Source: an uncultured bacterium
GTDB taxonomy: Bacteria; Patescibacteriota; Patescibacteriia; Patescibacteriales; UBA12465
Direction of reading: 5' to 3'
DNA length: 24,122 nt
NCBI GenBank assembly: GCA_937983635.1
Contig: CALJZR010000054.1
Coordinates: 1 to 24,122 of the forward strand
Part shown: positions 1-7,938 of the stretch, piece by piece
How the letters are laid out: each line of letters begins with the position of its first letter
Numbering within the stretch: the stretch's first letter is position 1
The notes under the pieces: model-generated
The model's input: only the letters and a program-made list of their open reading frames with translations
What the model was told of the DNA's origin: nothing
Database searches by the model: none
Translations under genes and position numbers: made by a program

Positions 1-383
1 CGCTGTTGCAAGGGGGTCTCGGCGTAGACCAAAGGCAGCAGAACATTACGCAAAACTGTTGACCGCTTAAGTAAATTAAAAGATTGAAAAACAAAGCCGA
101 TTTTATTCTTCCTAATTTCAGCTAACTCATCATCAGAAAGCTGCGAGACATCCTGACCGTCAAGAAAATAAGAACCATCACTCGGAGAATCTAGAGCGCC
201 AATAATATGCATGATGGTCGATTTGCCCGAGCCAGAAGGTCCTGTGATTGCCACAAACTCTCCTCGTTTGATAGAAAAGGAAATATCATACAAAACCTGT
301 GTCCTAACATCACCCGTCTGATAAATTTTATTAAGATGACGACAGCTAATTACTTCATCAACTGTATTTTTTTTATTATCCAT
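1..383 (-). CDS. ABC transporter ATP-binding protein, LolD/MacB type (partial, N-terminal part)
   Basis: This is the first 127 residues of an ABC ATPase that continues past the left edge. It starts at the ATG complementary to 381-383, four bases after the stop of the MacA-like adaptor, so the two are surely co-transcribed. Visible motifs are Walker A GPSGSGKS (about residues 45-52) and the Q-loop region GFVFQSFNLL; the signature and Walker B lie outside the window. In the family (LolD, MacB ATPase, FtsE-like) this subunit powers an FtsX/MacB-type permease that pushes peptides, lipids or drugs outward. It closely resembles the second ATPase at 11107-11829. A permease gene is expected immediately beyond position 1. 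Expression is probably driven by the ECF-type promoter upstream of the adaptor. Confidence 0.93.
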   Translation of the reverse strand, partial: MDNKKNTVDEVISCRHLNKIYQTGDVRTQVLYDISFSIKRGEFVAITGPSGSGKSTIMHIIGALDSPSDGSYFLDGQDVSQLSDDELAEIRKNKIGFVFQSFNLLKRSTVLRNVLLPLVYAETPLQQ

Positions 384-387
384 AAAA

Positions 388-2514
388 TTACATTCCCGGC
401 GGTCCGCCGGCAGGCATAGCCCCTGAACTTCTACCGCCCCCACTCATACTGCCGCCCAAAAGACTAGCAGCACTACTCTTGCTGGTATTAATCTCCGTAT
501 TGCCACCAGTGACCGTGCGAGTAATAACAAGATCACCCTCGGCTAACCCGCTCTTAATTTCTGTATTAGTGTCATCAGCCAGACCAATTTCCACATATTG
601 AGCCGTAGGCGGATTAGAAGAGGTAACACCGTCAGCGTCAGGCTCACCTTTAAAATCCAAAACTTCAACGTAAGAGGCACCGCTATCATCTGTCTTAATT
701 GCCGCGTTGGGTACAGTCAGCACATCAACGCTTTGATCAACAATGATATCCGCCGAGACAGTCATCTGCGGCTTAATCCGCTCATCCTGCGCGTCTAAGA
801 CAATCTTTACTTCATAACTAACTACGCCCTGACTAACCGTCCCGATACTTTCAATTTCAACAACGGTGCCAGTCATGTCCAAATCCTCTAAGGCACTGAA
901 GGTAAGAATAGCTTTCTGCCCCACCTTTACCTGGGCGACATCGACTTCATTTAAAGAAATAACCGCCAATTTTTCTTCAGTAATAATGGTCGCCAAGGTG
1001 TCGCCAGCGTCACTATCGCGCACACTGTCACCCGCTTTCTTATTAACTTGAGCAATCACGCCGTCAATTGGTGCCTTCACTTCTGTTTCCGCTAAATTAT
1101 CCAGCGCTTCTTGATAATTCACTTCCGCCGTAGAAATTTGCAAATAATAAGAAGTAAGTTCCACCGAGCGTGGCTTCGCCGTTTTCAAATCTAATTGGGC
1201 TTGAGCGCTTTCATAGGAATTTTTCTTCGAAGCAATTTCATTATTAGCGGAGTCAAGACTTTTTTGGGCATCACTTTGGGCCTGCTTCAAAGAATTTTGG
1301 GCTGAAACTAAACTATTCTGAGTAGATTCTAAAGAAGCCTGAGCATTAGCTACACTGGCATTGGTAGAGATATTGCTGGAAGAAGAATTAAGGTCGGCGC
1401 TACTTAAAGCCTGGCGGGATGATTGCAAAGAATTAAGCAAAGAAATCATGGCCGCTTCCTGAGAAGAGGCCGACTGTTTATAGGCATCGAGCGCCGACTG
1501 GCTAAAGTCGGCTGAAGTGACAGAGTTAATTAAAAGATTAGAAATTGCATTGCATAGACTCTGCATCAAGCGCGCCGATTCTTGAGTTTGCGCTAACAAA
1601 GTCTCTAACTTCTCTTTATTTAAATCGCCAGAAGCGGCCGCATAATTTTCGGTCAAATTAGTAAAGCTAGTCCGGGCAACAGAATAAGCGCTATCAGCTT
1701 TCGCGACCGTTTGGGAATCGCGCACCCCCAAGTAATTCTTATAACTATGGCTATAATTATTATAATTATTTTTTTCTAAAATATTATCCGCGCTTACTAA
1801 AGCCGAGCGAAGAGAAATCTGAGCGGAAGCTAAGGCATTTTTAGTATCATTGTAAGCCTTATCCAAATTGTTACTATCAGAACTGGAAGAAATTCCCGAA
1901 GAAGAAACGGCATTATCATAAGAACGCTGGGCATTAGCCACGCTAAGAGTCGCGTTATTTAACTGCAATTCAGCCTTAGCAATACTATCCGCATTTGCCT
2001 GTTTCACATATTCTAAGCTCTTAACCGAGTTATCATAAGACATTTTAGCGGAATCGATAGACTTCTGAGAAACGGCAATTTCTTGGCTACTCGGACCAGC
2101 CAACTTAGTCGCTAAACTAGCTTGAGCGGATGACAAAGAATTCTTTGCCTGCCGCAATTGTGATTGAGCTTCGGAATCATCCAAGCGAGCAATAATTTCA
2201 CCCGCCTTTACTTTTTGACCGGCGCTAATACTGAGCTCTAAAATGTCTCCGGAAACTGCCGGAATAATATCAATCTGATTGGAAGCAGAAACTTGGCCGG
2301 TACCGGAAATAGTGTTAACGACAGTCTGCTTCGAAGTGGTGCTAAGAATATAACGGGTTTCTGCGCCGCTACTGCCAGCCTGACGGTAATAATAAAAGGC
2401 GCCTAAAACTACTAAAATGCAAGCCAAATAGAACCATTTCGAGCTTAAAAGACGGCGCCAGCGCTTCTTTTTTACAGGAGACCCGTTAAGGGCGGGAACG
2501 ACATTGTTTTTCAT
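388..2514 (-). CDS. MacA/HlyD-like membrane fusion (adaptor) protein with very long coiled-coil hairpin
   Basis: This is an inner-membrane-anchored adaptor of a MacAB-like export system, 708 residues long (E. coli MacA is about 370). A basic N-terminus precedes one membrane segment at about 27-43. The two half-lipoyl pieces lie at about 85-112 and 479-512 (VKAPIDGVIAQV), with a beta-barrel at about 513-600 and a membrane-proximal domain up to about 668. Between the half-lipoyl pieces sit some 365 residues rich in Ala, Ser, Gln and Asn with heptad-like spacing, predicted to form a long helical hairpin. The C-terminus is a Gly/Met-rich tail (GGSMSGGGRSSG). It is the first gene of an operon with the partial ABC ATPase. 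It is preceded by a terminator and then its own ECF-type promoter (2543-2571), so it is a likely target of the neighbouring sigma factor. The substrate is unknown. Confidence 0.92.
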   Translation of the reverse strand: MKNNVVPALNGSPVKKKRWRRLLSSKWFYLACILVVLGAFYYYRQAGSSGAETRYILSTTSKQTVVNTISGTGQVSASNQIDIIPAVSGDILELSISAGQKVKAGEIIARLDDSEAQSQLRQAKNSLSSAQASLATKLAGPSSQEIAVSQKSIDSAKMSYDNSVKSLEYVKQANADSIAKAELQLNNATLSVANAQRSYDNAVSSSGISSSSDSNNLDKAYNDTKNALASAQISLRSALVSADNILEKNNYNNYSHSYKNYLGVRDSQTVAKADSAYSVARTSFTNLTENYAAASGDLNKEKLETLLAQTQESARLMQSLCNAISNLLINSVTSADFSQSALDAYKQSASSQEAAMISLLNSLQSSRQALSSADLNSSSSNISTNASVANAQASLESTQNSLVSAQNSLKQAQSDAQKSLDSANNEIASKKNSYESAQAQLDLKTAKPRSVELTSYYLQISTAEVNYQEALDNLAETEVKAPIDGVIAQVNKKAGDSVRDSDAGDTLATIITEEKLAVISLNEVDVAQVKVGQKAILTFSALEDLDMTGTVVEIESIGTVSQGVVSYEVKIVLDAQDERIKPQMTVSADIIVDQSVDVLTVPNAAIKTDDSGASYVEVLDFKGEPDADGVTSSNPPTAQYVEIGLADDTNTEIKSGLAEGDLVITRTVTGGNTEINTSKSSAASLLGGSMSGGGRSSGAMPAGGPPGM

Positions 2515-2542
2515 ATAAAAATTTAATTAAACGGCTATTAAG

Positions 2543-2571
2543 TAATACGCCGGAGCTAACTTTTTCTTCCC
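2543..2571 (-). promoter_or_regulatory. ECF-sigma-type promoter A (upstream of MacA-like adaptor)
   Basis: Read on the minus strand, GGGAAGAAA (2571-2563) is followed by 12 bases and then GCGTATTA (2550-2543). This equals GGAAG-N16-CGTA, the usual geometry of ECF sigma promoters. The start codon is 28 bases further on, giving a predicted leader of about 20 bases. The same motif with the same spacing occurs at 4195-4223 and 8536-8564. Assignment to the ECF factor encoded at 3592-4173 is an inference from this sharing. Confidence 0.8.
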
Positions 2572-2576
2572 TATTA

Positions 2577-2606
2577 TAAAAAGACCCGGATTTAAAACCC
2601 GGGTCT
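2577..2606 (-). terminator. Rho-independent terminator after the sigma/anti-sigma pair
   Basis: The minus strand reads AGACCCGG-type arms (2606-2599 and 2589-2582) enclosing a short AT-rich loop, followed at once by a run of T. The eight-pair GC-rich stem plus T-tract is a textbook intrinsic terminator. It ends the transcript of the gene at 2622-3587 and insulates promoter A of the adaptor gene just downstream. Confidence 0.88.
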
Positions 2607-2621
2607 CTAAAAAGCTAAAAG

Positions 2622-3587
2622 TTATTCCAAGCAAGCCGAAATTGTTTGGGGGCTAACACCCAAATTAACGAGATTAGGTATAAAACTAGGGTCGCGTTCG
2701 CTCAACTCTTTCACCATCTCTTTATTGGCTAATAAATTTTCTTCAAAGTTCTGTCTAAACTCAGAAGATTCCGATAAAAGTAAAGCTAAGGATTCTGATT
2801 TTGGTCCATTGCAATTGATTGCTTCTAACCCCTGTCCGGGGCCGCGGCCCGCACCAGGTGGCGGCATTAATCCAGGATTTAAGCGCTTAAAAAATTCCCG
2901 GCCTGGCTTCATAGTCATAATCACCTGAGCAATAAACTCTTTTTCGCCGCTCAATTTACCAACCACCCGCACCGGTTGGCCCACTACTACTAAATCGCCA
3001 TCATCTTCGGTATGGACCACCGTCCATTCACCGTGCTCACGATCAGCTAAAATAAAATGCTGCTCATCCTCCAGAGCGACAACTAGGCCCGCTAAACGCC
3101 CCTCTTCGGGCTGAGACCAAAAATCAATATGAGGGTTAAAAAGACGGTCATAAAGAGGGGCGCGGCGACCTAAAACGTCATCAATTTTTGCCCCTAGACC
3201 AAGAGCAAAAAAAGCTATTCCCAATAAAATACTGGCCGCAATCGCAATACTGATAATTAAAGAAATTGAATAACGATAACCCTTTTTCGTGTGCTTGAGA
3301 TTATAAGATAGCAGCCAAAGGAATAAGGCTAAAAATACCAACCAAAAATAAGGGAGAGATAAAAGCAACCAAGCGCCAAAATTACGGCCCGCTTTTTCAT
3401 AGACCAACCAATCATTATTATTAGCTAGATACAGCATCACGGAAACAGCGGCCGCTCCTATTAATAAAGCAATGGCACCGATAGCCCAGACTAAACGTTC
3501 TTTTAATAAAAAATGCCAGCGCGGTTTTGGCGATAAGCTTTCCGTTTTAATTTTATCAATAATTTTCTGTTCTAAATTTTCCGACAT
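2622..3587 (-). CDS. Three-helix membrane protein, candidate anti-sigma factor
   Basis: This 321-residue protein is encoded four bases after the ECF sigma stop, the usual place for an anti-sigma factor. The first 30 residues are charged and presumably cytoplasmic (LEQKIIDKIKTESL), followed by membrane segments at about 32-54, 71-95 and 107-131. Residues about 158-225 look like a small beta-barrel (OB-fold-like: EGRLAGLVV, HFILAD, VGQPVRVVGKL). A Gly/Pro linker (GAGRGPGQG) and a helical C-terminus follow. No zinc-binding His-x3-Cys-x2-Cys anti-sigma motif is present, so if it binds the sigma factor it does so with an unrecognised short N-terminal segment. The beta-barrel and tail would lie outside the membrane if the N-terminus is inside, as expected for a sensor. 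The role is inferred from position; the family was not firmly recognised. Confidence 0.75.
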   Translation of the reverse strand: MSENLEQKIIDKIKTESLSPKPRWHFLLKERLVWAIGAIALLIGAAAVSVMLYLANNNDWLVYEKAGRNFGAWLLLSLPYFWLVFLALFLWLLSYNLKHTKKGYRYSISLIISIAIAASILLGIAFFALGLGAKIDDVLGRRAPLYDRLFNPHIDFWSQPEEGRLAGLVVALEDEQHFILADREHGEWTVVHTEDDGDLVVVGQPVRVVGKLSGEKEFIAQVIMTMKPGREFFKRLNPGLMPPPGAGRGPGQGLEAINCNGPKSESLALLLSESSEFRQNFEENLLANKEMVKELSERDPSFIPNLVNLGVSPQTISACLE

Positions 3588-3591
3588 ATAT

Positions 3592-4173
3592 TTAAAATTG
3601 CCCGCCCACAGGCAAAGCAGATTTAAGATCTTTCTTGGCTCGATTTAATAAGGAAGCGACCGTACCAAGAGGCTTTTTTAAAATATCAGAAATTTCCTGA
3701 TAGCTCTTATCTTCAAAAAATTTTAAAACTAAAATTTCCCGATGCTTAGCATCAACCTTATCTAAGGCCAAGGTTAACATTTCCTGTCTTAATCTTAGAT
3801 CAGACTGTTGGTCTAAAGCTAAATCATCCGCCAATAACTGCAGACCTTCACCGTCAATTGGTAAAGAGTGCGCTTCTGGCCGCGCCTGGCGCTTTCTAAA
3901 ATTACTGATTACTTGATTGTGAGCAATTCGATATATCCAGGAAGAAAATTTAAGATCTTGGTTGAAATCATTAAGATTGAGATAAACTTTTAAAAATATG
4001 TCTTGTAAAACATCTTCCGCGTCTTCAGAGCTAATGATACCCAAACGGCGGATATAGCGCGCTAATTTATCTTGATAACGGCCGATGATATAAGAAAATT
4101 TGTCCGGATCGGCTAAACTAAGCCGCACCAGCTCCGCGTCGTCCGCTTCTAAATTGACGGGCAAATTATCCAT
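3592..4173 (-). CDS. ECF-type RNA polymerase sigma factor
   Basis: This is an alternative sigma factor of 193 residues, the normal size for the ECF group. Region 2 spans about 27-96 (DAEDVLQDIFLKVY, then the -10-recognising helix WIYRIAHNQVISNFRKRQ). Region 4 spans about 128-186 with the helix-turn-helix SYQEISDILKKPLGTVASLLNRAKK, which contacts the -35 element. There is no region 1.1 or region 3. The ATG complementary to 4171-4173 gives the expected N-terminus. The gene is followed after four bases by the putative membrane anti-sigma factor. Its own upstream gap contains ECF-type promoter B, so it is very likely autoregulated. It probably also controls the MacA-like adaptor operon and the secreted protein at 7939-8433, which carry the same motif. 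Confidence 0.95.
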   Translation of the reverse strand: MDNLPVNLEADDAELVRLSLADPDKFSYIIGRYQDKLARYIRRLGIISSEDAEDVLQDIFLKVYLNLNDFNQDLKFSSWIYRIAHNQVISNFRKRQARPEAHSLPIDGEGLQLLADDLALDQQSDLRLRQEMLTLALDKVDAKHREILVLKFFEDKSYQEISDILKKPLGTVASLLNRAKKDLKSALPVGGQF

Positions 4174-4194
4174 GAAATTACTTCTTATTACTAA

Positions 4195-4223
4195 TAATAC
4201 GCCAGCCCGATATTTTTCTTCTC
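4195..4223 (-). promoter_or_regulatory. ECF-sigma-type promoter B (autoregulatory, upstream of the sigma gene)
   Basis: On the minus strand GAGAAGAAA (4223-4215), 12 bases, then GCGTATTA (4202-4195). The -10 octamer is identical to promoter A and the spacing is the same. It lies in the 58-base gap between the GH3 gene stop and the sigma start, with a leader of only about 15 bases. No terminator is visible in this gap, so read-through from the GH3 operon is also possible. A five-pair inverted repeat (TCCTA/TAGGA) overlaps the GH3 stop codon just upstream of the -35 element. Confidence 0.8.
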
Positions 4224-4231
4224 CTAACTAT

Positions 4232-5746
4232 CTAGGAATCATTAAAAGACAAAAGTGCTTCCATTATTTGGCGATCATTGGCCAAACGGGGAATTTTTGC
4301 CTGCCCTCCTAAGCGCCGGCGCTCTTTTAACCAATCGTAAAAAAGGCCGGGTCGCGCTTTAATTAAAACTGGAGCCGATAAATTCAAATCTTTATGCCGC
4401 TTAGCCTCGTAATCAGAGTTGCGTCTTTTCAGCTCTTCATCCAAAATCCGACCGAATTCCGACCAATCTTGGGGTTCCTGCTCAAATTCAAAAAGCCACT
4501 GATGACAGGCAGCGGCAGCGCCAGAATTATATAAAGGCGCGGCTGAATATTCTTTTACCAGCGCCTGACAACGACGGCAGGTAGCCGCTAGCGCCTGATC
4601 GGCATTTTCCACTACCAGTTCTTCCCCGCAAGCATTAATAAAACTTTTTGTCCGGCCGGTAACCACAATTCGGAAAGGAAATAAGGAAGTAAATTTAACA
4701 GTATCCCCAATTAAATAACGCCAGAGACCGGCATTAGTAGAAATCACCAAAGCATAGTTCTTACCCAGCTCTACCTGTTCTAAAGTTAGCGCCCGCGGCT
4801 TAGGAGAATCTAGCTCTTCCAGGGGTACAAACTCGTAAAAAACTCCGCCATTTAAAAATAAAAGCATGTCCGCACGAGATAAGTCATCTTGAAAAGCAAA
4901 AAAACCCTCAGAAGCATTATAGACTTCCAGATAATGCATACCCGGCCCGGGAATTAAGGCTTCAAATTGAGCGCGGTAGGGGCAAAAACTAGTGCCGCCA
5001 TGAACAAACACTTCCAGATTCGGCCACACTTCCCGCAGATTACTCTTTCCCGTCATTTCTAAAATCTTCTTGGCTAAAATTAAATTCCAAGAAGGCACTC
5101 CAGACAAACTGACAATATTTTGATAAGCAATAATCTCGGCAATCCTGGACAATTTCGCTTCCCACTCAGACATTGAAGCTACGCTGAAACGAGGGCTACG
5201 GCGTAATTGCGCCCACCAAGGCAGATTCTTCATTAAAATAACGGAAACATCGGCAATATATTTATCCGCCCCAATTTCTGCATCCTGACGGCTTCCGCCT
5301 AAGGCAAAATTTTGCCCCAAAAGTAAATTAGAGTTAAGATTTTGAGCGAAATACATCGCAAATAAACTGCGTCCACCCCGGTAATGACAATCTTTTAAAG
5401 CACAGCTACTTACCGGGATATATTTGCTCTTACTGCTAGTGGTACCAGATGATTTGGAAAAATATTTGATTTTCCCCGGCCAGAGTAAGTTTTTTTCGCC
5501 GCGTAATAATCTTTCAATATAAGGATGAAGGTCTTCATAGCGACTAATCGGCACAGCCTCTTGATACTGAATAATATTCTTAATTTGGTGGTAATTATAT
5601 TTTTTCCCCCAAGTTGTCTTTCTTCCTTTCCGCAAAAGATAGTGAAAAACTTTGGCCTGCGTCGCCAAAGGTTGCTCCATAAAATCGCGCACCGCATGCC
5701 GACGACGAGAGAAAGCTAAATTAGAAAGAGAAAACTTCTTCAACAT
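4232..5746 (-). CDS. GH3-family (auxin-responsive GH3-like) acyl-adenylating protein
   Basis: This 504-residue protein has the full architecture of the GH3 branch of adenylate-forming enzymes. It contains the phosphate-binding loop SSGTTSSKSKYIP (99-111), the YNASEG motif (276-281), the ATP-binding WRYLIGDTVKF (342-352) and the hinge segment GRTKSFINACGEEL (364-377). In plants the family conjugates amino acids to jasmonate or auxin through an acyl-adenylate; the bacterial members are common but largely without known substrates. It is the third gene of an operon, six bases after the six-cysteine membrane protein and downstream of the CPA2 antiporter. No signal peptide or membrane segment is seen, so it should be cytoplasmic. 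The substrate cannot be inferred from the sequence. Confidence 0.9.
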   Translation of the reverse strand: MLKKFSLSNLAFSRRRHAVRDFMEQPLATQAKVFHYLLRKGRKTTWGKKYNYHQIKNIIQYQEAVPISRYEDLHPYIERLLRGEKNLLWPGKIKYFSKSSGTTSSKSKYIPVSSCALKDCHYRGGRSLFAMYFAQNLNSNLLLGQNFALGGSRQDAEIGADKYIADVSVILMKNLPWWAQLRRSPRFSVASMSEWEAKLSRIAEIIAYQNIVSLSGVPSWNLILAKKILEMTGKSNLREVWPNLEVFVHGGTSFCPYRAQFEALIPGPGMHYLEVYNASEGFFAFQDDLSRADMLLFLNGGVFYEFVPLEELDSPKPRALTLEQVELGKNYALVISTNAGLWRYLIGDTVKFTSLFPFRIVVTGRTKSFINACGEELVVENADQALAATCRRCQALVKEYSAAPLYNSGAAAACHQWLFEFEQEPQDWSEFGRILDEELKRRNSDYEAKRHKDLNLSAPVLIKARPGLFYDWLKERRRLGGQAKIPRLANDRQIMEALLSFNDS

Positions 5747-5752
5747 AAAAAA

Positions 5753-6124
5753 TTATTCACCACCATAATAATCAAGCGGACAAACGACCGCACAGCCGCC
5801 GCTGATACATTTAACCGTAAAGGGGCAACGCGATTGGACAGCATACTCCATCGGCAAGACGCAATCAGATTCAAGCTGGCAAGCTGTGCCTAAAGATGCC
5901 TCCACCTGATAGTCATCAGATGGCTGACTTCCATCAGCCAAATCCCCCGAGGAAGAGTTGGAAAGCAAAGAAGCGGCCTGGCGGCTTCGTTCTTCAAATT
6001 GAGCATTCTCTTGACGCCAGGTTTTTTGCTGGAAATAAAAGTCGAGAGCATTGATTAAAGCAATTAAAATTAAGACAACGGCGATAGTAATCAGACTAAT
6101 TTTTAAAATTTTTTCTTTATTCAT
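5753..6124 (-). CDS. Small single-pass membrane protein with six extracytoplasmic cysteines
   Basis: This is a 123-residue hypothetical protein. One membrane segment lies at about 9-30 after a short basic N-terminus (MNKEKILK), which suggests a type II anchor with the rest outside. A Ser/Asp-rich linker (about 40-75) leads to a compact C-terminal module with six cysteines at 82, 88, 100, 106, 111 and 115 (patterns ESDCVLPMEY, SRCPFTVKC, GGCAVVCP). The spacing suggests three disulfides or a small metal-binding knot. It sits between the antiporter (gap 19 bases) and GH3 (gap 6 bases) and is surely co-transcribed with both. No family could be named with confidence and no function is claimed. Confidence 0.8.
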   Translation of the reverse strand: MNKEKILKISLITIAVVLILIALINALDFYFQQKTWRQENAQFEERSRQAASLLSNSSSGDLADGSQPSDDYQVEASLGTACQLESDCVLPMEYAVQSRCPFTVKCISGGCAVVCPLDYYGGE

Positions 6125-6143
6125 ATTTATAAATTAATGATAA

Positions 6144-7814
6144 TTAGCTGCCATCTAAATCCTGAGCCTGCTGGCGGCGATACTTTCCCCAAGCAGAACG
6201 TCGGCCTAACTCTCCCTTTTCCACAATATCAGCCGCCCAAGCTCCACCTAATAAATGGGGTAAAATCACGTAATCAGCGCCAGCTCTGTACAGATGAGGC
6301 AAATATTTCTTATGATACAAACTAGCAATCATTACCGCTTTCGGATTATATTTGCGGACAAAATTAATTAGAACCAACTGATCTTCTGGCGAAGGAATCG
6401 TGGAGACCACAATCTTAGCCTCAGTTAAGGGTAAAGAACGCAAAAACTCAATATCGGAAGCATCGCCAAAAAAAGTCCTAATTCCTTGGTGGCGAAAATG
6501 AGAGACGCTTTCAGGATTAAAGTCTACTGCTGCAAATTTTATACCCTTCTTTTTCAAAGCTTCTCCAATTTTCCAGCCAGTCCGGTGGTAACCAAAAATA
6601 ATTGCTGTAAACTTCTCCTTTTCTACTTCAGGCTGCACAAAAGAATCGCGCCCAAACAGAAGAAAAAAAGGCATTAAAAAATTATACAGCCGATAGCTGT
6701 AAGACATCAAATATGAAGAAAAGAAAATTGTAATGATCGCGGCTACGGTAAAGATTGCCAATTCTCTGCCTTCAAGATAGAGAGCGCCGGCGAAGAGAAT
6801 AATAAAGCCAAACTCGCTCAACTGGCCCGAGGTTAAAGCTGCCAAAAAACTATTACGCCTGGTAAAATGGCGCCAGCGAAAAAGAGAATATAATATCAAA
6901 GGCTTAACAATTAAAACCATCCCCGCCAGCATTACTGCCGGAATCAAAACGCCGTCCACTTGCCTAAAGTCAGCCTCGCTGCCTAATAAAATAAAAAATA
7001 TCACCAAGAAAAAATCCCGTAACGGCTTAACCCGACTAGCAATCTCCGCCTGATAACGGGAGGCGCCTAGACTAAGGCCGGCAATCACTGCGCCCAACTC
7101 CAAAGAAAATCCACACCAGAGTAACAGAGAGGCGATGCCAAAACACCAAGCGACCGTAAAGATAAAAAGAAATTCACCTGAAGCGGCAATACGGCGCAGG
7201 AAAGGAGGTAAGATAAACTTAGCTATAATTATAATCCCAGCAATCACCGCTAAAGCGCGTATCAACAGCCACCAGGAAAAAGAGGAAAAAGCGCTGTCGG
7301 GAGCGGTAAAACTAATAAGCAATAAAATCAAAATAGAAATCAAATCCTGAACCAACATTAAACCAATAGTATAACGGCCATAAACAGATTCTTCATCCTG
7401 CTTATCACCAAGTAGCTTCAAAACGACAATTGTGCTGGAAAAACAAGCGGCTACAGCCAAAAAAGAAGCACTTGACCAACTGAAACCAAAAAAGTGCACT
7501 AACGGCAGCATAACAGCAAAATTAAGCACAAATTGTAAAAGGCCAATTAAAGCCGCCTCTTTGCCAATTTTTTTCAAATAGGAAAAATTCAAATCCAAAC
7601 CGATAATAAAAAGGAGCAAGACGACACCAAAGCTAGCAAAAGCATCGTACATATGCTCGTCCGCTCCCAAAAGATTAAGCAAAAGCGGGCCGCCGATAAT
7701 GCCGGCAATAATATAGGCCACTAGCAAAGGCTGCTTAATTAAACGCACAAAAAAAGCCACACTGACGGTAATGGCTAAAAGAGCGCTAAGCTGGAGAAAA
7801 ATATTAGAATCCAT
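6144..7814 (-). CDS. CPA2-family monovalent cation:proton antiporter with TrkA-N/RCK domain (Kef-like)
   Basis: This 556-residue integral membrane transporter exchanges K+ or Na+ for protons. Residues 1-390 form about twelve membrane segments, including conserved CPA2 stretches GLDLNFSYLKK, SSTIVVLKLL and MLVQDLIS. Residues 402-515 form a cytoplasmic Rossmann TrkA-N (RCK_N) domain: FGYHRTGWKIGEAL is the nucleotide loop and VDFNPE the acidic strand end. No RCK_C domain follows. The start chosen is the ATG at 7814. The open frame extends upstream to 8000, but that part would run through a terminator and overlap the preceding gene, and it contains no membrane-protein features. A TATAAT box lies only six bases before this ATG, implying a leaderless message. 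It is the first gene of the operon with the six-cysteine protein and GH3. Confidence 0.92.
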   Translation of the reverse strand: MDSNIFLQLSALLAITVSVAFFVRLIKQPLLVAYIIAGIIGGPLLLNLLGADEHMYDAFASFGVVLLLFIIGLDLNFSYLKKIGKEAALIGLLQFVLNFAVMLPLVHFFGFSWSSASFLAVAACFSSTIVVLKLLGDKQDEESVYGRYTIGLMLVQDLISILILLLISFTAPDSAFSSFSWWLLIRALAVIAGIIIIAKFILPPFLRRIAASGEFLFIFTVAWCFGIASLLLWCGFSLELGAVIAGLSLGASRYQAEIASRVKPLRDFFLVIFFILLGSEADFRQVDGVLIPAVMLAGMVLIVKPLILYSLFRWRHFTRRNSFLAALTSGQLSEFGFIILFAGALYLEGRELAIFTVAAIITIFFSSYLMSYSYRLYNFLMPFFLLFGRDSFVQPEVEKEKFTAIIFGYHRTGWKIGEALKKKGIKFAAVDFNPESVSHFRHQGIRTFFGDASDIEFLRSLPLTEAKIVVSTIPSPEDQLVLINFVRKYNPKAVMIASLYHKKYLPHLYRAGADYVILPHLLGGAWAADIVEKGELGRRSAWGKYRRQQAQDLDGS

Positions 7815-7820
7815 GATTAA

Positions 7821-7826
7821 ATTATA
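7821..7826 (-). promoter_or_regulatory. Extended -10 promoter of the antiporter operon (leaderless start)
   Basis: The minus strand reads TGTTATAAT, a consensus extended -10 element, with the TATAAT at 7826-7821. The ATG begins seven bases downstream at 7814, about where transcription would initiate, so the mRNA is predicted to be leaderless or nearly so. No good -35 hexamer was found. Confidence 0.65.
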
Positions 7827-7853
7827 ACATAAAAATAGCTGAAAACAAAAAAC

Positions 7854-7881
7854 AAAAAACCTCCTGCTTAAGGAGGTTTTT
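7854..7881 (-). terminator. Intrinsic terminator after the secreted Met/His-rich protein gene
   Basis: The inverted repeat AAAAACCTCCT (7855-7865) and AGGAGGTTTTT (7871-7881) has a five-base loop and A/T runs on both sides. On the minus strand the stem is followed by a T-rich tract (TTTTTTGTTTT). It separates the gene at 7939-8433 from the antiporter operon. Confidence 0.88.
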
Positions 7882-7938
7882 GCCTGGGCAGAAGCATTAA
7901 GGCCGCCGCCAAGTTTAATATTACCAACAACTATTAAT

